From Vicia villosa (taxonomy: Eukaryota > Streptophyta > Magnoliopsida > Fabales > Fabaceae): a DNA stretch of 64,000 bases. The DNA is taken from positions 69,722,144-69,786,143 of the forward strand of contig NC_081181.1 in assembly GCF_029867415.1 (NCBI RefSeq), in the 5' to 3' direction. This document shows, one piece after another, positions 1-10,939 of this stretch. The notes below the pieces were generated by a model. The model had not been told where the DNA came from and did not search any database. It saw nothing but the letters and a program-made list of their open reading frames with translations. Every line of letters starts with the position of its first letter. Within the stretch, counting starts at the first letter, position 1. Made by a program: the position numbers and the translations under genes.

Positions 1-1509
1 GTGATTCTGAATCGACTTGCGTCTATTCCGAACCACTATTGAAACGATTGTATATGTGTTAAAACCACTAACCAGCTTGAGATAAACGATAAGAGAATAC
101 ACTATAGAATCAATACGTCGCTCTATTGAAACTCAATTAACTTCTTATATGATGAACGACGTTTGCAATGCAGTAATAGTGAAAGAAGCAAAAACACAAA
201 CACTTGGTGATAATGATCAAATTGATGGTGATTCAATATGTGATGGATTGTGATGTTTATATAAGTTCTTAATTCACAATCTTAACACTCGAATCGTTGA
301 TCAATTTGCTATTATAACCAAATATGAACAGAACGTAAATGAAAAGGTAAAAGCGACAAGAACACGATATTTGTTTAGGCAATTCGTCGATCGTCCTCGC
401 TACGACTACGTCTGCCCCCAATTCCAAACTGAAATTGGGAAATCTTTCATTAATGTTGAAATCAGTTTATACAAAGAAGATAACAAAGCGATAAACCATA
501 AACCAATTATGTCGATCCTTTGAATCTTCTTCCCCCTTAATCTTTAGTCAGATCAAGGTTATCCAAGAGCTTCACTTGATCCCTTTTCTGCAGTGTCTTG
601 AATTGCCTTGAACCCTTGTTCTTCAATCTTCACACTCAGATGGATCCTCAATGAAACCTCTTGATAAAAACCCCCAAGAAACACCTATCTTGGAGGACAA
701 AACCCGCAGATTTTATTCACCAAAAACCCCACAAATCTTCACCCACTAGGAATCTTCAATTCCGTTCCATGGACGTTATCGAACTCGATCACTAACCCTC
801 AACGCAAGAATGATTATGTGTAATTGTGTTGGAGATGACGAAGAATGAAGATGAGAAGCCTTTGTGTATCTTTCAGTCTTTGGTGTTGTGTTCAATAATT
901 GAACCTTGGACAATATATATGAGAGCTTTTCAGTTGATGCAGAGAAAACCAGAAATTTTGACAGTTTTGATCAGATAGGTCGACCTAATTTAGGGCTGGG
1001 TCGACCTAATAGAGCTGCATATACTTTGGAAGTCAGTTTTGATCAGATAGGTCGACCTAATTTAGGACTGGGTCGACCTAACAGAGCTGCATATCTTTTG
1101 GATGTCATTTGTTCCCAGTTAGGTCGACCTGTCAAAGAGGTAGGTCGACCAGAATCCACTTCAGATGCGTTTTAGGGAAATTTTCTCAGATTAGGTCGAC
1201 CTAGTTGTTGTGTAGGTCGACCTAGCAGAGTGATATGTAAATTTCTTCATTTTAGGTCGACCTGTGTTGGGAGTAGGTCGACCTAACTGCTGATTTTCTG
1301 AGTTCCTCTTATTTTGCTTGTGTTGAGTCGACCTGCGTGCATAGTAGGTCGACCTGCCCTGTTATGAGAGACCGAAGCTTGCTTTTCTTTGAGTTCTTCT
1401 GCTTGTACCTTGTTGCTTGAGTGCTTGTTGAGTTTGCCATGAATCAAAAACATCTTTGTGAGTGTGATCTTGTATTCACATACTCTGTGAGTGTGATCTT
1501 GTATTCACA
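1..1509 (-). repeat. 3' LTR of the copia element, cut by the window start
   Basis: Position 1 matches 5929 in the other LTR and the copies stay colinear to 1509/7437 without net indels. I count about 16 substitutions by eye over 1509 bases, mostly transitions and several at CpG, so roughly 1% divergence. The last 53 bases contain a 29-bp direct duplication of the LTR terminus. A TATA-like ATATATAT lies near 911-918, read on the minus strand. Confidence 0.95.
976..1356. repeat. Palindrome array in copia LTR (GGTCGACC)
   Basis: Eleven exact GGTCGACC words plus one AGTCGACC variant, most as the longer TAGGTCGACCTA or AGGTCGACCT, occur as six pairs with short spacers. The first is at 978-985 and the last at 1347-1354. 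In the element's orientation the array lies upstream of the TATA-like box, that is in U3. Confidence 0.95.
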
Positions 1510-1642
1510 TACTCCCCCTTTTTGATGATGGCAAACCGGTAGTAGAAGCATTGGCAATAAGTGGTAAAAGCTCCCCCGTACACTCAGCATCTATTTACTC
1601 AGCTGAGCTCCCCCGTACACTCAGCATCTATCTCCCCCTTTG
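1510..1642 (-). promoter_or_regulatory. Multiple polypurine tracts of the copia element
   Basis: Read on the minus strand, the LTR is immediately preceded by AAAAAGGGGGAGTA, the PPT. Three more purine tracts follow: two identical GTACGGGGGAGC words (1607-1618 and 1570-1581), each inside a duplicated ~36-bp unit, and CAAAGGGGGAGA (1631-1642). Repeated PPT units before the 3' LTR are a described Sirevirus hallmark. Confidence 0.8.
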
Positions 1643-2061
1643 ACAACATCAAAAGAGATACAAGAAAAAAACAGAAGAGAAGAGTAACGAGAGAAACATA
1701 GATAAAATGCTAGCATTCATAGTATAGTAGATAAAAGGTAGATAGTGACAGCATGAGAGCCAAATATGTTTAAAGGTGTATTAAAGATGAGACACATATA
1801 TGAGCAAGAGAGATATATGCATGAAGTCACTATAAGCATGTTAATTGATAGCATATTATAGTATCAATAATATTTTTGGAAGTGAACAACAATTACGTTA
1901 CCGCTTTCTCAATATGTAGGTGTCAACTTTAGTGGCAGCCTTTAGTCAATGTGGAATGACGCCTGGCTTGATGATGAACTACCTTTACGCTAAGAGAAAT
2001 GTTAGCAGAAAAATATATATATATAAAGTAAAGGAATAATATTAAGAGAGAACAAACGTAA
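1643..2061 (-). other. Copia 3' untranslated region
   Basis: Non-coding stretch between the pol stop codon and the PPT cluster. No envelope-like ORF, such as some Sireviruses carry here, is visible. It is A/T-rich with no convincing repeat. Confidence 0.7.
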
Positions 2062-3534
2062 TTAGCCCAAATTAGAGATATCGAGTATCCCTAATTCCCT
2101 ACGAATGTTGAAGTATTGCTCCGTTGCTAGAGGTTTGGTGAAGATGTCAGCTAGTTGCTTCTTGCTTTCTACATGTTCAAATGTAACGTCTCCTTTCTCT
2201 ACATGATCTCGTAGAAAGTGATGTCTTATTTCAATATGCTTGGTACGTGAGTGTAAGACAAGATTTTTACTCAAGTTTATGGCACTTGTATTGTCGCACA
2301 TGATAGGTATGCGATCAAGCTTAATACCAAAGTCAAGAAGTTGTTGCTTGAGCCATAATATTTGTGCACAGCAGCTTCCAGCAGCTACATATTCTGCCTC
2401 AGCAGTAGATAATGCAACCGATACTTGTTTCTTGCTATGCCAACTTATCAATGAATTTGAGAATAGATGACATGTTCCACTGGTGCTTTTTCTATCGGAT
2501 TTGCAGCCAGCAAAATCTGAATCGGAGAATCCTACCAAATGGCACTCATTTCCCTTTGGATACCATAGGCCATATGTAGTAGTTCCACGTAAGTATCGCA
2601 GAATTCTTTTGACAGCTTTTAAGTGAGATTCTTTTGGACAAGATTGATATCTTGCACACATACACACACTAAACATAATGTCTGGTCTTGAGGCAGTAAG
2701 ATACAATAGTGAACCTATCATACCTCGGTATAATTTCACGTCAACCTCTTTACCTTTCTCATCTTTGTCTAGATTAGTATTTGTTGCCATAGGTGTGTCA
2801 ATTTCCTTTGCTTCACTCATTCCAAATCTTTTGAGCAGCTCCGTACAGTATTTAGTTTGATTCACAAACGTTCCATGACTGAGTTGCTTGATTTGTAGGC
2901 CAAGGAAGAAATTTAGCTCACCCATGAGACTCATCTCAAATTCACTCTGCATAAGCTTAGAAAAGTCTTTGATAAGTTTTGCATTAGTCGACCCGAATAT
3001 AATATCATCTACATAAATTTGGACTAAGAGAATATCTTTATCTTTTCTTTTAATAAAGAGAGTAGTGTCAACTTTACCCCTAGAGTACCCTTGACTAAGG
3101 AGAAATTTGCTCAAACGTTCGTACCAAGCCCGAGGGGCTTGTTTAAGACCGTATAGAGCACGTTTCAGCTTATAGACATGAGTTGGATACATGTAATTCT
3201 CAAAGCCGGGTGGCTGAGCAACATAGACTTCTTCATTTATATGGCCATTTAGAAAGGCACTTTTAACATCCATTTGGAATAGTTTGAAGTCTTTAGAACA
3301 AGCATAAGCAAGTAAGAGACGAACAACTTCGAGACGTGCTACAGGAGCGTATGTCTCTTCATAATCAATACCTTCCTCTTGATTATAACCTTGGGCAACT
3401 AATCTAGCTTTGTTTCTAGTAATAACGCCGTTTTCATCAAGTTTGTTACGAAAAACCCATCTAGTGCCTATTACTTGATGATCTCCCGGATGAGGGACTA
3501 AGTCCCAAACATCATTCCGTTTAAATGGGTTTAA
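2062..3534 (-). pseudogene. pol: Copia pol remnant: reverse transcriptase and RNase H
   Basis: This frame encodes the copia-type RT followed by RNase H. Visible landmarks are MDVKSAFLNG and YVAQPPGFE (RT core), LKQAPRAWYERL, the catalytic YVDD in QIYVDDIIFG, HSRTKHIEIRHHFLRD, and the RNase H words DSDFAGCKSDRKSTSG and STAEAEYVA. The frame is open upstream of the first Met at 3273 as far as 3534, where an in-frame TAA (3535-3537) separates it from the protease/linker segment of the same frame. It ends at 2062-2064. RT and RNase H look uninterrupted, but without an intact Gag, an integrase or a start this copy cannot supply its own Gag-Pol. Confidence 0.93.
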
Positions 3535-4077
3535 TTATTCTTGCATGGCCATTAGCCAATGCTCATCAAGTAATGCATCCTTAGCGTTTTTCGGCTCAAC
3601 TTGTGAAACAAAAGCAAAATGATGACAGAAGTTCCTTATCTTTGAGCGTGTTGTAACGCCCCTTGAGATGTCTCCTATTATATTGTCAATTGGATGGTCT
3701 TTCACATTTGTCCAGGCCTTGGGAAGTTCTTCATTGTTTGAGATGCTTTCTTTTTCATTTACATCGTGAGACTCATCTTTCTCTCTCTCAGCATCTTTCT
3801 TTTCAATACTTTCATTCTCGTCTTCCTTATCCTTGACAATGTCTTCAGTGGATGGACCTGCACCATTAAACGAAAGACCTACACTTCCTTTACCAAGTAT
3901 GGCTCCCCGATTGTTATCTCCATAGATGACATACCCCTTTTTCTTTGCTTGAAACTCAACGAAAAGAGATAGGTCTCCAGTCATGTGTCTTGAACATCCG
4001 CTATCAAGGAACCACAACCTTTCGGTGATGTCAAGACACTTTTCCTGCAAAATTAATTTAGAAGGGAAGGTCCCCAA
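3535..4077 (-). pseudogene. pol: Copia pol remnant: protease fused to post-integrase linker
   Basis: The N-terminal part shows the copia protease active site DSGCSRHMTG (residues ~27-36) and runs to the GKGSVG that follows it in the family. The sequence then jumps to an acidic, Lys/Glu-rich segment and the linker that normally precedes RT (HPIDNIIGD, GVTTRSK, FVSQVEPKNAKDALLDE). The pre-integrase zinc motif and the whole integrase core are therefore absent, with the deletion junction near 3870-3890. A premature TAA at 3535-3537 ends this piece, and a frameshift near 4075 separates it from the gag frame. No integrase is encoded elsewhere in the element. Confidence 0.9.
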
Positions 4078-4925
4078 TCTTCATTGGGTCCTAGGTGGTG
4101 AGTACAGAAGTTGTTGCACTTAGGCAACCATTGAAATACTCCTTTAGGAACTAAAATTCTCCTAAATTTGCATTTTTCAATGGTATGTCCCTTTTTGCAA
4201 CAATAATGACAGGTAATATGATGAGAATATGCTGTTTTGCTAGTTGATACTTTTGGTACAAAAGTGTATTTACTATATAAAGGAGTATACGATCTTTTGA
4301 ACTTATTTGGATCAACGGCAAAAGTCACTTTTGGTTGTAGAGCCTTGTCTAACTTGGCTTTTAGATCTCTTACTTCTTTTTGCCAAATGTGACATGTCTC
4401 ACAACCAAACCATGATGTAGGATCTATTTCAACTTTATCCTTTTGAATGTCTAGCATAGATTGTTTTAAAGCTTCCATATCCTTTTCGGTTTTCTCAACT
4501 TTTGATTCAAAATATGAAAAGATTTTCTTATTTGAGGCCAAAAGTTTGAAAGCTTTAATTGCATCTCTATGTAATTCTTCAAAAGCAAGTTTTAGTTGAG
4601 AATGAGATACCTTATCTACGAGTTCAGGTTTAAGATGACTTACAACTTTCTTTTTCTTGTGTTGATGAGCCATAAAACATAGGTTTGCTGATTTTTCTTC
4701 ATCGCTTGATGAGCTTTCACTAGATGAATCACTTTCCCATGCTATGTAGGCTCTTTTAGATTTGTTATGACCTTTGCTTTGGTTCTTCTCTTTTTCCTTC
4801 TTAAGGTATGGACAATCCGGTTTGTAGTGACCGACTTTCCCACAATTGAAGCAAAGGCCTTTGATTTTTCCTTTATTGTCGTCATCTTGTTTGAACTTGT
4901 TTGATTGCTTTCTATAGTTGATCAA
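4053..4925 (-). pseudogene. gag: Copia gag C-terminal half with two zinc knuckles
   Basis: A clear CCHC zinc knuckle, CFNCGKVGHYKPDC, lies near residue 25. It is followed by a Ser/Glu-rich stretch, a long predicted coiled coil with heptad-like Leu/Lys/Glu content, and a second CCHC-like motif, CHYCCKKGHTIEKC, near residue 240. This frame follows the upstream gag frame after a one-base shift near 4922-4925 and is lost again near 4060-4077, just before the protease. RNA packaging is the usual role of the knuckles. Two knuckles with a long spacer is longer than a minimal copia Gag. Confidence 0.88.
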
Positions 4926-5473
4926 GCCTTTGTCAGAATGTTTTGCTCCATTTTCTTTAGATATTTGTTGTATCTTCGCACAAACAGTCCCATTTCCTCA
5001 TCATCGGAGTCTTCGTCATCACTTGTATCACTATCCTTTAGCTCTTGTCTTGAGGTCTTGGAGCTTGAAGCTTTTAGAGCTATCGACTTCTTCTCTACCT
5101 CTTTCTCCATGTTCTTTTCTTTCTTTGCCCTTTTCTCATGCATGTCAAGGCATTTAAGGTGTTGTTCATGTTCCTCTAGTTTACCAAAGAGAGTGGTAAT
5201 GTCTAAGGTGTTTAGATCATTTGCTTCCTTTATTGCTGTAACCTTGGGTTGCCATTCCCTGTTCAAGCATCTTAAGATTTTGTTAGTAGCAACTGCATTG
5301 GAAACAGGTCTATCAAGAGAATTTAACCGATTTTTCAGGTGAACGAATCTCTTCTGCATGTTTTCGATGGATTCACCATCTTCCATGTGGAAGAGTTCGA
5401 ACTCTTGAGTTAACGTATTGATCCTAGCTAGTTTGACATCATCCGTTCCCTCGTGGGCAACTTGCAATGTGTC
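4922..5473 (-). pseudogene. gag: Copia gag middle segment (UBN2-like capsid region)
   Basis: The segment continues the frame of the N-terminal gag piece after an in-frame TAG at 5474-5476 where the family has Trp. It carries the capsid-region words typical of plant copia Gag (LNTLTQEFELFHMEDGESI style, FVHLKNRLNSL, RCLNREWQPKVTAI) and ends in an acidic Asp/Ser cluster followed by the YNKYLKKM region that leads into the zinc knuckle. It is broken from the next piece by a frameshift near 4925. Confidence 0.87.
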
Positions 5474-5791
5474 CTACATAGCTTTAGCGGATCTACAATG
5501 GGAAACGCGATAGTATTCATCAACTCCTAGAGCTGAGATTAGAATGTTTCTCGCTTTCCAATCGTATGCATATCTCTTTTCATCTTCAGCATCCCAAGTA
5601 TTTTCTGGTTTTGGAACAACTGCACCAGCTGCATTTGTCATGGTGATCTGAAAGGGACCATTGACAATAGCTGTCCAGATGTTCCTATCAATTGCATTGA
5701 TGTGGACACACATACAATCCTTCCAATAGCCATAGTTTTCACCATTGAAAACTAGAGCTCTATTGGGAGCCCCTTTAGGTCCGGAAGCCAT
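5474..5791 (-). pseudogene. gag: Copia gag N-terminal segment
   Basis: Starting at the Met at 5791 (ATGGCTTCCGG), this encodes the DUF4219/UBN2-type Gag start: a RALVFNGENYGYWKDCM block, a TIVNGP-like segment (TAIVNGPFQIT) and W-A/E-DEKRYAYDWKARN. A further in-frame Met lies upstream at 5818, but the internal one matches the usual Gag N-terminus better. The premature TAG at 5474-5476 ends it after about 105 residues. The initiator lies only ~40 bases past the PBS. Confidence 0.88.
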
Positions 5792-5831
5792 CTTTCCAAT
5801 AAGTGTTTCACGTAGCACGGAATAAACCAGA

Positions 5832-5843
5832 GCTCTGATACCA
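5832..5843 (-). promoter_or_regulatory. Copia primer-binding site (initiator tRNA-Met type)
   Basis: The minus strand reads TGGTATCAGAGC two bases after the LTR end, the standard plant initiator-Met PBS. It fixes the element orientation as minus and the LTR inner boundary at 5846. Confidence 0.96.
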
Positions 5844-5845
5844 CT

Positions 5846-7437
5846 TGTTAGACGCTGGCCTTAGGATCTAGAGGGGGGGTGAATAGATCTTACACAGTTT
5901 TGCGGAATTAATTGAACTTTAAGCGGAAGTGATTCTGAATCGACTTGCGTCTATTCCGAACCACTATTGAAACGATTGTATATGTGTTAAAACCACTAAC
6001 CAGCTTGAGATAAACGATAAGAGAATACACTATAGAATCAATACGTCGCTCTATTGAAAATCAATTAACTTCTTATATGATGAACGACGTTTGCAATGCA
6101 GTAATAGTGAAAGAAGCAAAAACACAAACACTTGGTGATAATGATCAAATTGATGGTGATTCAATATGTGATGGATTGTGATGTTTATATAAGTTCTTAA
6201 TTCACAATCTTAACACTCGAACCGTTGATCAATTTGCTATTATAACCAAATATGAACAGAACGTAAATGAAAAGGTAAAAGCGACAAGAACACGATATTT
6301 GTTTAGGCAGTTCGTCGATCGTCCTCGCTACGACTACGTCTGCCCCCAATTCCAAACTGAAATTGGGAAATATTTCATTAATGTTGAAAGCAGTTTATAC
6401 AAAGAAGATAACAAAGCGGTAAACCATAAACCAATTATGTCGATCCTTTGAATCTTCTTCCCCCTTAATCTTTAGTCAGATCAAGGTTATCCAAGAGCTT
6501 CACTTGATCCCTTTTCTGTAGTGTCTTGAATTGCCTTGAACCCTTGTTCTTCAATCTTCACACTCAGATGGATCCTCAATGAAACCTGTTGATAAAAACC
6601 CCCAAGAAACACCTATCTTGGAGGACAAAACCCGCAGATTTTATTCACCAAAAACCCCACAAATCTTCACCCACTAGGAATCTTCAATTCCGTTCCATGG
6701 ACGTTATCGAACTCGATCACTAACCCTCAACGCAAGAATGATTATGTGTAATTGTGTTGGAGATGATGAAGAACGAAGATGAGAAGCCTTTGTGTATCTT
6801 TCAGTCTTTGGTGTTATGTTCAATAATTGAACCTTGGACAATATATATGAGAGCTTTTCAGTTGATGCAGAGAAAACCAGAAATTTTGACAGTTTTGATC
6901 AGATAGGTCGACCTAATTTAGGGCTGGGTCGACCTAACAGAGTTGCATATACTTTGGAAGTCAGTTTTGATCAGATAGGTCGACCTAATTTAGGACTGGG
7001 TCGACCTAACAGAGCTGCATATCTTTTGGATGTCATTTGTTCCCAGTTAGGTCGACCTGTCAAAGAGGTAGGTCGACCAGAATCCACTTCAAATGCGTTT
7101 TGGGGAAATTTTCTCAGATTAGGTCGACCTAGTTGTTGTGTAGGTCGACCTAGCAGAGTGATATGTAAATTTCTTCATTTTAGGTCGACCTGTGTTGGGA
7201 GTAGGTCGACCTAACTGCTGATTTTCTGAGTTCCTCTTATTTTGCTTGTGTTGAGTCGACCTGCGTGCATAGTAGGTCGACCTGCCCTGTTATGAGAGAC
7301 CAAAGCTTGCTTTTCTTTGAGTTCTTCTGCTTGTACCTTGTTGCTTGAGTGCTTGTTGAGTTTGCCATGAATCAAAAACATCTTTGTGAGTGTGATCTTG
7401 TATTCACATACTCTGTGAGTGTGATCTTGTATTCACA
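5846..7437 (-). repeat. 5' LTR of the copia element (1592 bp)
   Basis: Plus-strand ends are TGTTAGACG...TATTCACA. The length is exact from the PBS side (5846) and from the breakdown of similarity to the left LTR (7437). In the element's direction it begins TGTGAATACAAG; a 29-bp duplication of that terminus follows, then the palindrome array, a TATATAT box around 6839-6846 and a ~900-bp downstream part. Confidence 0.95.
6904..7284. repeat. Palindrome array in the second copia LTR
   Basis: Colinear copy of the 976-1356 array, offset 5928: eleven GGTCGACC words and one AGTCGACC variant. The palindrome cores are unchanged between the LTRs although substitutions occur in the spacers and flanks (for example near 6939-6945 and 7089-7100). 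Confidence 0.95.
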
Positions 7438-7468
7438 GAAAATGGGGATTTTGGACTTTCTCTGTGCA

Positions 7469-7503
7469 GGAAATCAATTTCCCCATATTGGAAATCTATT
7501 TCC
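7469..7503. repeat. Pair of GGAAATC-N-ATTTCC palindromes
   Basis: GGAAATCAATTTCC (7469-7482) and GGAAATCTATTTCC (7490-7503) differ only at the centre. They match the GAAATCGATTTC palindromes of the B LTR with the central CpG lost. Confidence 0.85.
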
Positions 7504-8139
7504 TGAGACTGCGTTGGAAAAAATGCAGAATTTGAAAATAACATAACTGGAGTTTCGTAACTCGGATTTAGATGTCGTTGGAAGCATTGGAAAGCTCTTC
7601 GAATGCTCTATTATGTAGTGAAGTAAGACAATTGTTTTATGCCAAGGATTTTAGGGTCAAATTGACATTCTAACATGTATATATGATATGGTTACTACGG
7701 AGTCTTAATGGAAAATTTCCCAACTTTGGGAATTCATAACTTCCGACTTGTAGGTCCGTTTGACATGGAGTTTATATCATTATAAAGCTAGTAAGATGTA
7801 TTATCTAGGAAAAATATCCTAGGTACCATATTGGTTCTCTTCGACGTATCTGACGCCCATTCAGACGAATGTGGCAAATGGAATTTTGTCAAATTTACCC
7901 CCAAGAGTAATCCAGTCCTGTAGAGGGAGCTGAATACCTATGTTGTCCTTCCAGACTTGTGAAATCGTGTTGTAGAACATGATATGCATTATATTATCAC
8001 TTGTATACTATTGGTATGAATATGTAGGACAAATCTGAATGCTTTATGATGATAAATGTTATTATGGCTTGATGATATGTGTGATAATGATCACTTGATT
8101 TATGTTTGTTCTAATCGAACTTTCGGATATGATTATATG

Positions 8140-8514
8140 CATACTTGATGGGAGTGATCTGGTGTATACTCATCATGTATGTTGTGATTTTTGTGCATTA
8201 ACGAGTACACAATGGGAATGATCTTGTGTATACTCATTGTGTATTTCGTCATCTTTATGTCCCCCTCCATGCAGGAATGATTTGGTGTATACTCTGTGGA
8301 TGGCCGTCAATGGAAATGATCTGGTGTATACTCATTGGTGGGAAGAGATAGCTGGGAATATTCACCGCTCTCAATGGGAATGATCTGGTGTATACTCATT
8401 GATTGGTGTGAGATATGTGGATACTTGATGGGAATGATCTGGTGTATACTCATCATGTTACCGAGGAAATGCTAGTGCTTGATGGGATGATCTAGTGTAT
8501 ACTCATCATGTACT
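8140..8514. repeat. Seven-unit hairpin array, constant loop and variable stem
   Basis: Seven copies of a 19-20 nt loop close to GGAATGATCTGGTGTATACT are each flanked by self-complementary arms that differ between copies. Units: 8140-8181, 8206-8243, 8266-8303, 8304-8341, 8371-8402, 8426-8455 and 8474-8514. Arms include TGATG/CATCA, TACACAATG/CATTGTGTA, TCAATG/CATTGA and CCGTCAATG/CATTGGTGG, the last with two G-U pairs. Units are irregularly spaced and not in simple tandem. Confidence 0.9.
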
Positions 8515-9171
8515 GAAAAAGGAATTTCCTCTAGCGGGGAAACATAGGATGTTGGTACGGTGGGATTGTGATACCATGTCGGCAAGATTACTCGTTTACT
8601 CACCCCTAGTGATGCCACATAGGCAATATCATTAGGTCCTCGCCGGTGGGCTGGCACAATCACGGTGACGTGGTTGTACTAGCAACAGCATACTTGTGTG
8701 TTATTTGTGTGTTTGTTTCTGTCTCATTGGTTAGTCATGGGACTTCCAATGGTGATATTGTCCATGTTGTGTATTTGTACCTGACCGTGAGGATACCCCG
8801 GATCCACGGTGGATCTGTTTGATCGTAAGAACCTTGTAGAACCGAGTGAACCCATAAGATAGAGGAACTCACTGAGATTTAGTAATCTCACCCCAATTCT
8901 CTTAATATTTTTCTGGAATAAGTTAGAAGTAGACGAATTGCTAGATGACTCGTATTGAAGACCGTGGACGAGTTGATGGCAGGAAGACCTCGACAGACGT
9001 TATCTTTCCGCTGTGCAATATTTTGGACAAGCCAATTGTATACACTTTATACTTAGAGTTGACTTGTATATGGTTTTTAATTCTTGTCATTTTTCCGCTT
9101 ATTCATGTTTCTTGCACCATTTTAGCATCACTACATATTATTCTAGATGTATATGTACAGGGTGTTACAGT

Positions 9172-9186
9172 TGGTATAAGAGCAGG
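9172..9186 (+). promoter_or_regulatory. F primer-binding site (Met-tRNA type, one mismatch)
   Basis: TGGTATAAGAGCAGG follows the LTR end; the core differs from TGGTATCAGAGC at one base. It marks 9169 as the LTR inner end and gives plus orientation. Confidence 0.85.
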
Positions 9187-10939
9187 TCGATTCTTGTCCC
9201 TGCCATGAAACATCGTTAGCAATTCTCTCCTCTCTTATATGTGTGTGTTGCTAGCCTGATTTCTACTATTATAGTATTCAGTTATTGAGCCTGATCACCT
9301 CACTAACTGTGTACGTGATAGATTGGATCATGGTGGAGTCACCACGAGGATGCGTAGGTTTCGAAGCAAGTCGAGCTGAAGTGGTCGAAGTCGGTTAAGT
9401 TAGGAGAATGTTGGGATTATCAGGAGTAAGAGGATAAATTTTCACGGAATAGTTGACAACCCGACTTCGTGACAAGGTCTGAGACGATTGGAAGTTCCAA
9501 CGTTTTGATTGGATAGAGTAAAACTTCTCTTGATCTTGGTAGCAGTGAAGGAAATCCATGAAGCACCTGAGTAAGAATGTAGTAAGGGAATTCTACGATG
9601 GAGTTGGGCTTGAAGTAGTTAAGATTTAGCTACACGATCATGGTGCTAGTGGAAGAGAAGACTAGAGAACCAATAAGATGGAAGACGTTTGGGAGTTTGT
9701 ACAAAGATATTATATTTTTCTAGTAACTCTGGCTTGGGAAGGACTCGAATGGACAAGGTTTTACACCCCGACTCGTTCTGGTGTACCTTGAGGAGTGTGT
9801 GGCTACCTATTTAATGGATTGGTGGAACGAGTGGAAGTGGTAATCTCCATTTGGGAAATCTTTGGTACCTATTTTGGTGAAAGGAGCTACCGCATCTCCT
9901 TGCTATTTTGACATGGGTGAGTCCTAGAACTACGCTAGGCAGAAATTGAATGGATGGATATGCAGAGTGACATAAACCATGTTCCCTGCTAGTTGTGATT
10001 CATCTAGTCCCAAGTGAAACCGTAGAACTACGCTAGGTGTTGGGCACTTAGGTGAATTCAACTAGTGGTTATCTACAGACATCGACGAGCTAACCACAAC
10101 ATGTGATTGTTGTTTGTAACCATGATATTCCTATGTGGTGGTAGTTATCATCGGAAACCTCTCGTATGTGCCTTATATGAATGAGTACATCCCTAGCGTG
10201 GGATCTCGAACTGGATTTTTATCAAGTCAGATCTAGCTTGTTACGTTTGTAGGGGGTTTACCCTAGTCGTGTGACACTTTTAGGTTTCAGCATCCTGAGG
10301 AGTGTGATTGGAAGAACTTGAGGAGCGAGGACCTTAGTGGGAACCTGTCCTGTTATTGTCGGTCGTAACTATAGGATACGGGTAGAGATGGTTATGCGCT
10401 TCTGTTAGGTTACTTGAGATCATGGCCTTGGAGTTGGACCAATATATTAGTACTACCAGATAGGTATAACGCTGCAGTATCGCTATCGTGCACGAGGCGT
10501 GTGAACCATTTTTCCAACAAATGTGTGACATTATTGATCTGGAACTCAAGGTATCATTCAGATCAGTATTCGTGACACGCGAGCCCGAATTCTCATAAGG
10601 TAGATGAGATAAAGATCCATATGTCGCACTCGATGCTTGAGGATTATGCGAGCTTGGGAGATAAGAGATGGATTAGATTCTAACACTACGCTTATGAGAA
10701 GACCTTGGATGGTCGTGTCGCGTGAGAATTTTATATTCTATATTGTAGATGCTCCTTGTTCCATTGTAATTGGTGAACCTTTATTCATAGTGTCCGAGAT
10801 GGAATGTGTATAATCACCGTATTCCAAACAACACATTGTGCGACTACCTTTAACCTTGCTGAACAGAGTACGAATGGATAAAGTGTACCTTGGATTAGCT
10901 CGATGCGAGATATTTAGGGGGGTATTGGTAGATCCTCAG
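9187..10939 (+). other. F interior: non-coding retrotransposon DNA
   Basis: About 1.75 kb after the PBS with no ORF over ~75 codons and no recognisable gag or pol word. It contains two copies of a TAGAACTACGCTAGG phrase (~9926-9940 and ~10024-10038). It probably is the start of a non-autonomous or decayed Ty3/gypsy interior. It ends where the Ogre-like LTR E begins. Confidence 0.6.

Larger units (their letters stand above)
1..7437 (-). mobile_element. Ty1/copia LTR retrotransposon, Sirevirus-like, defective
   Basis: Two near-identical LTRs flank a minus-strand interior (1510-5845) with a Met-tRNA type PBS at its 5' end and a polypurine tract at its 3' end. Order on the minus strand is LTR, PBS, gag, protease remnant, RT-RNase H, PPTs, LTR, which is copia order with the integrase missing. 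Multiple PPT-like tracts and a palindrome array in the LTR are features described for Sireviruses, so that lineage is my best guess. The left LTR enters the window about 83 bases inside its end, so the TSD cannot be checked; bases after the right LTR are GAAAA. The element interrupts the F LTR. Confidence 0.93.
7438..9169 (+). repeat. F: 3' portion of a Ty3/gypsy-type LTR
   Basis: The sequence ends in GGTGTTACA two bases before a Met-type PBS, the same ending as the G1 and G2 LTRs. Its left part is cut by the copia insertion, so the LTR start lies outside the window. It contains a pair of 14-bp near-palindromes at its left edge, two CATAACT...TCCG modules (7551-7605, 7727-7796) shared with G1/G2, and a seven-unit hairpin array. 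No ORF of any length is present. Confidence 0.78.

Noticed and set aside
906..1175. ORF with repeated GRPN words, also at 6834-7214
   Set aside because: It is the translation of the GGTCGACC palindrome array, antisense to the element.
976..1356. CRISPR-like array
   Set aside because: Palindromic repeats with short variable spacers, but inside an LTR of a plant retrotransposon, with unequal spacers and no cas genes.
1643..2061. Envelope-like ORF downstream of the copia pol
   Set aside because: Sought because some Sireviruses have one, but no frame of useful length is present.
9187..10939. Host gene exons in the long gene-less stretch
   Set aside because: No exon-like ORF, splice pattern or protein similarity; it follows directly after a PBS and is best read as element interior.
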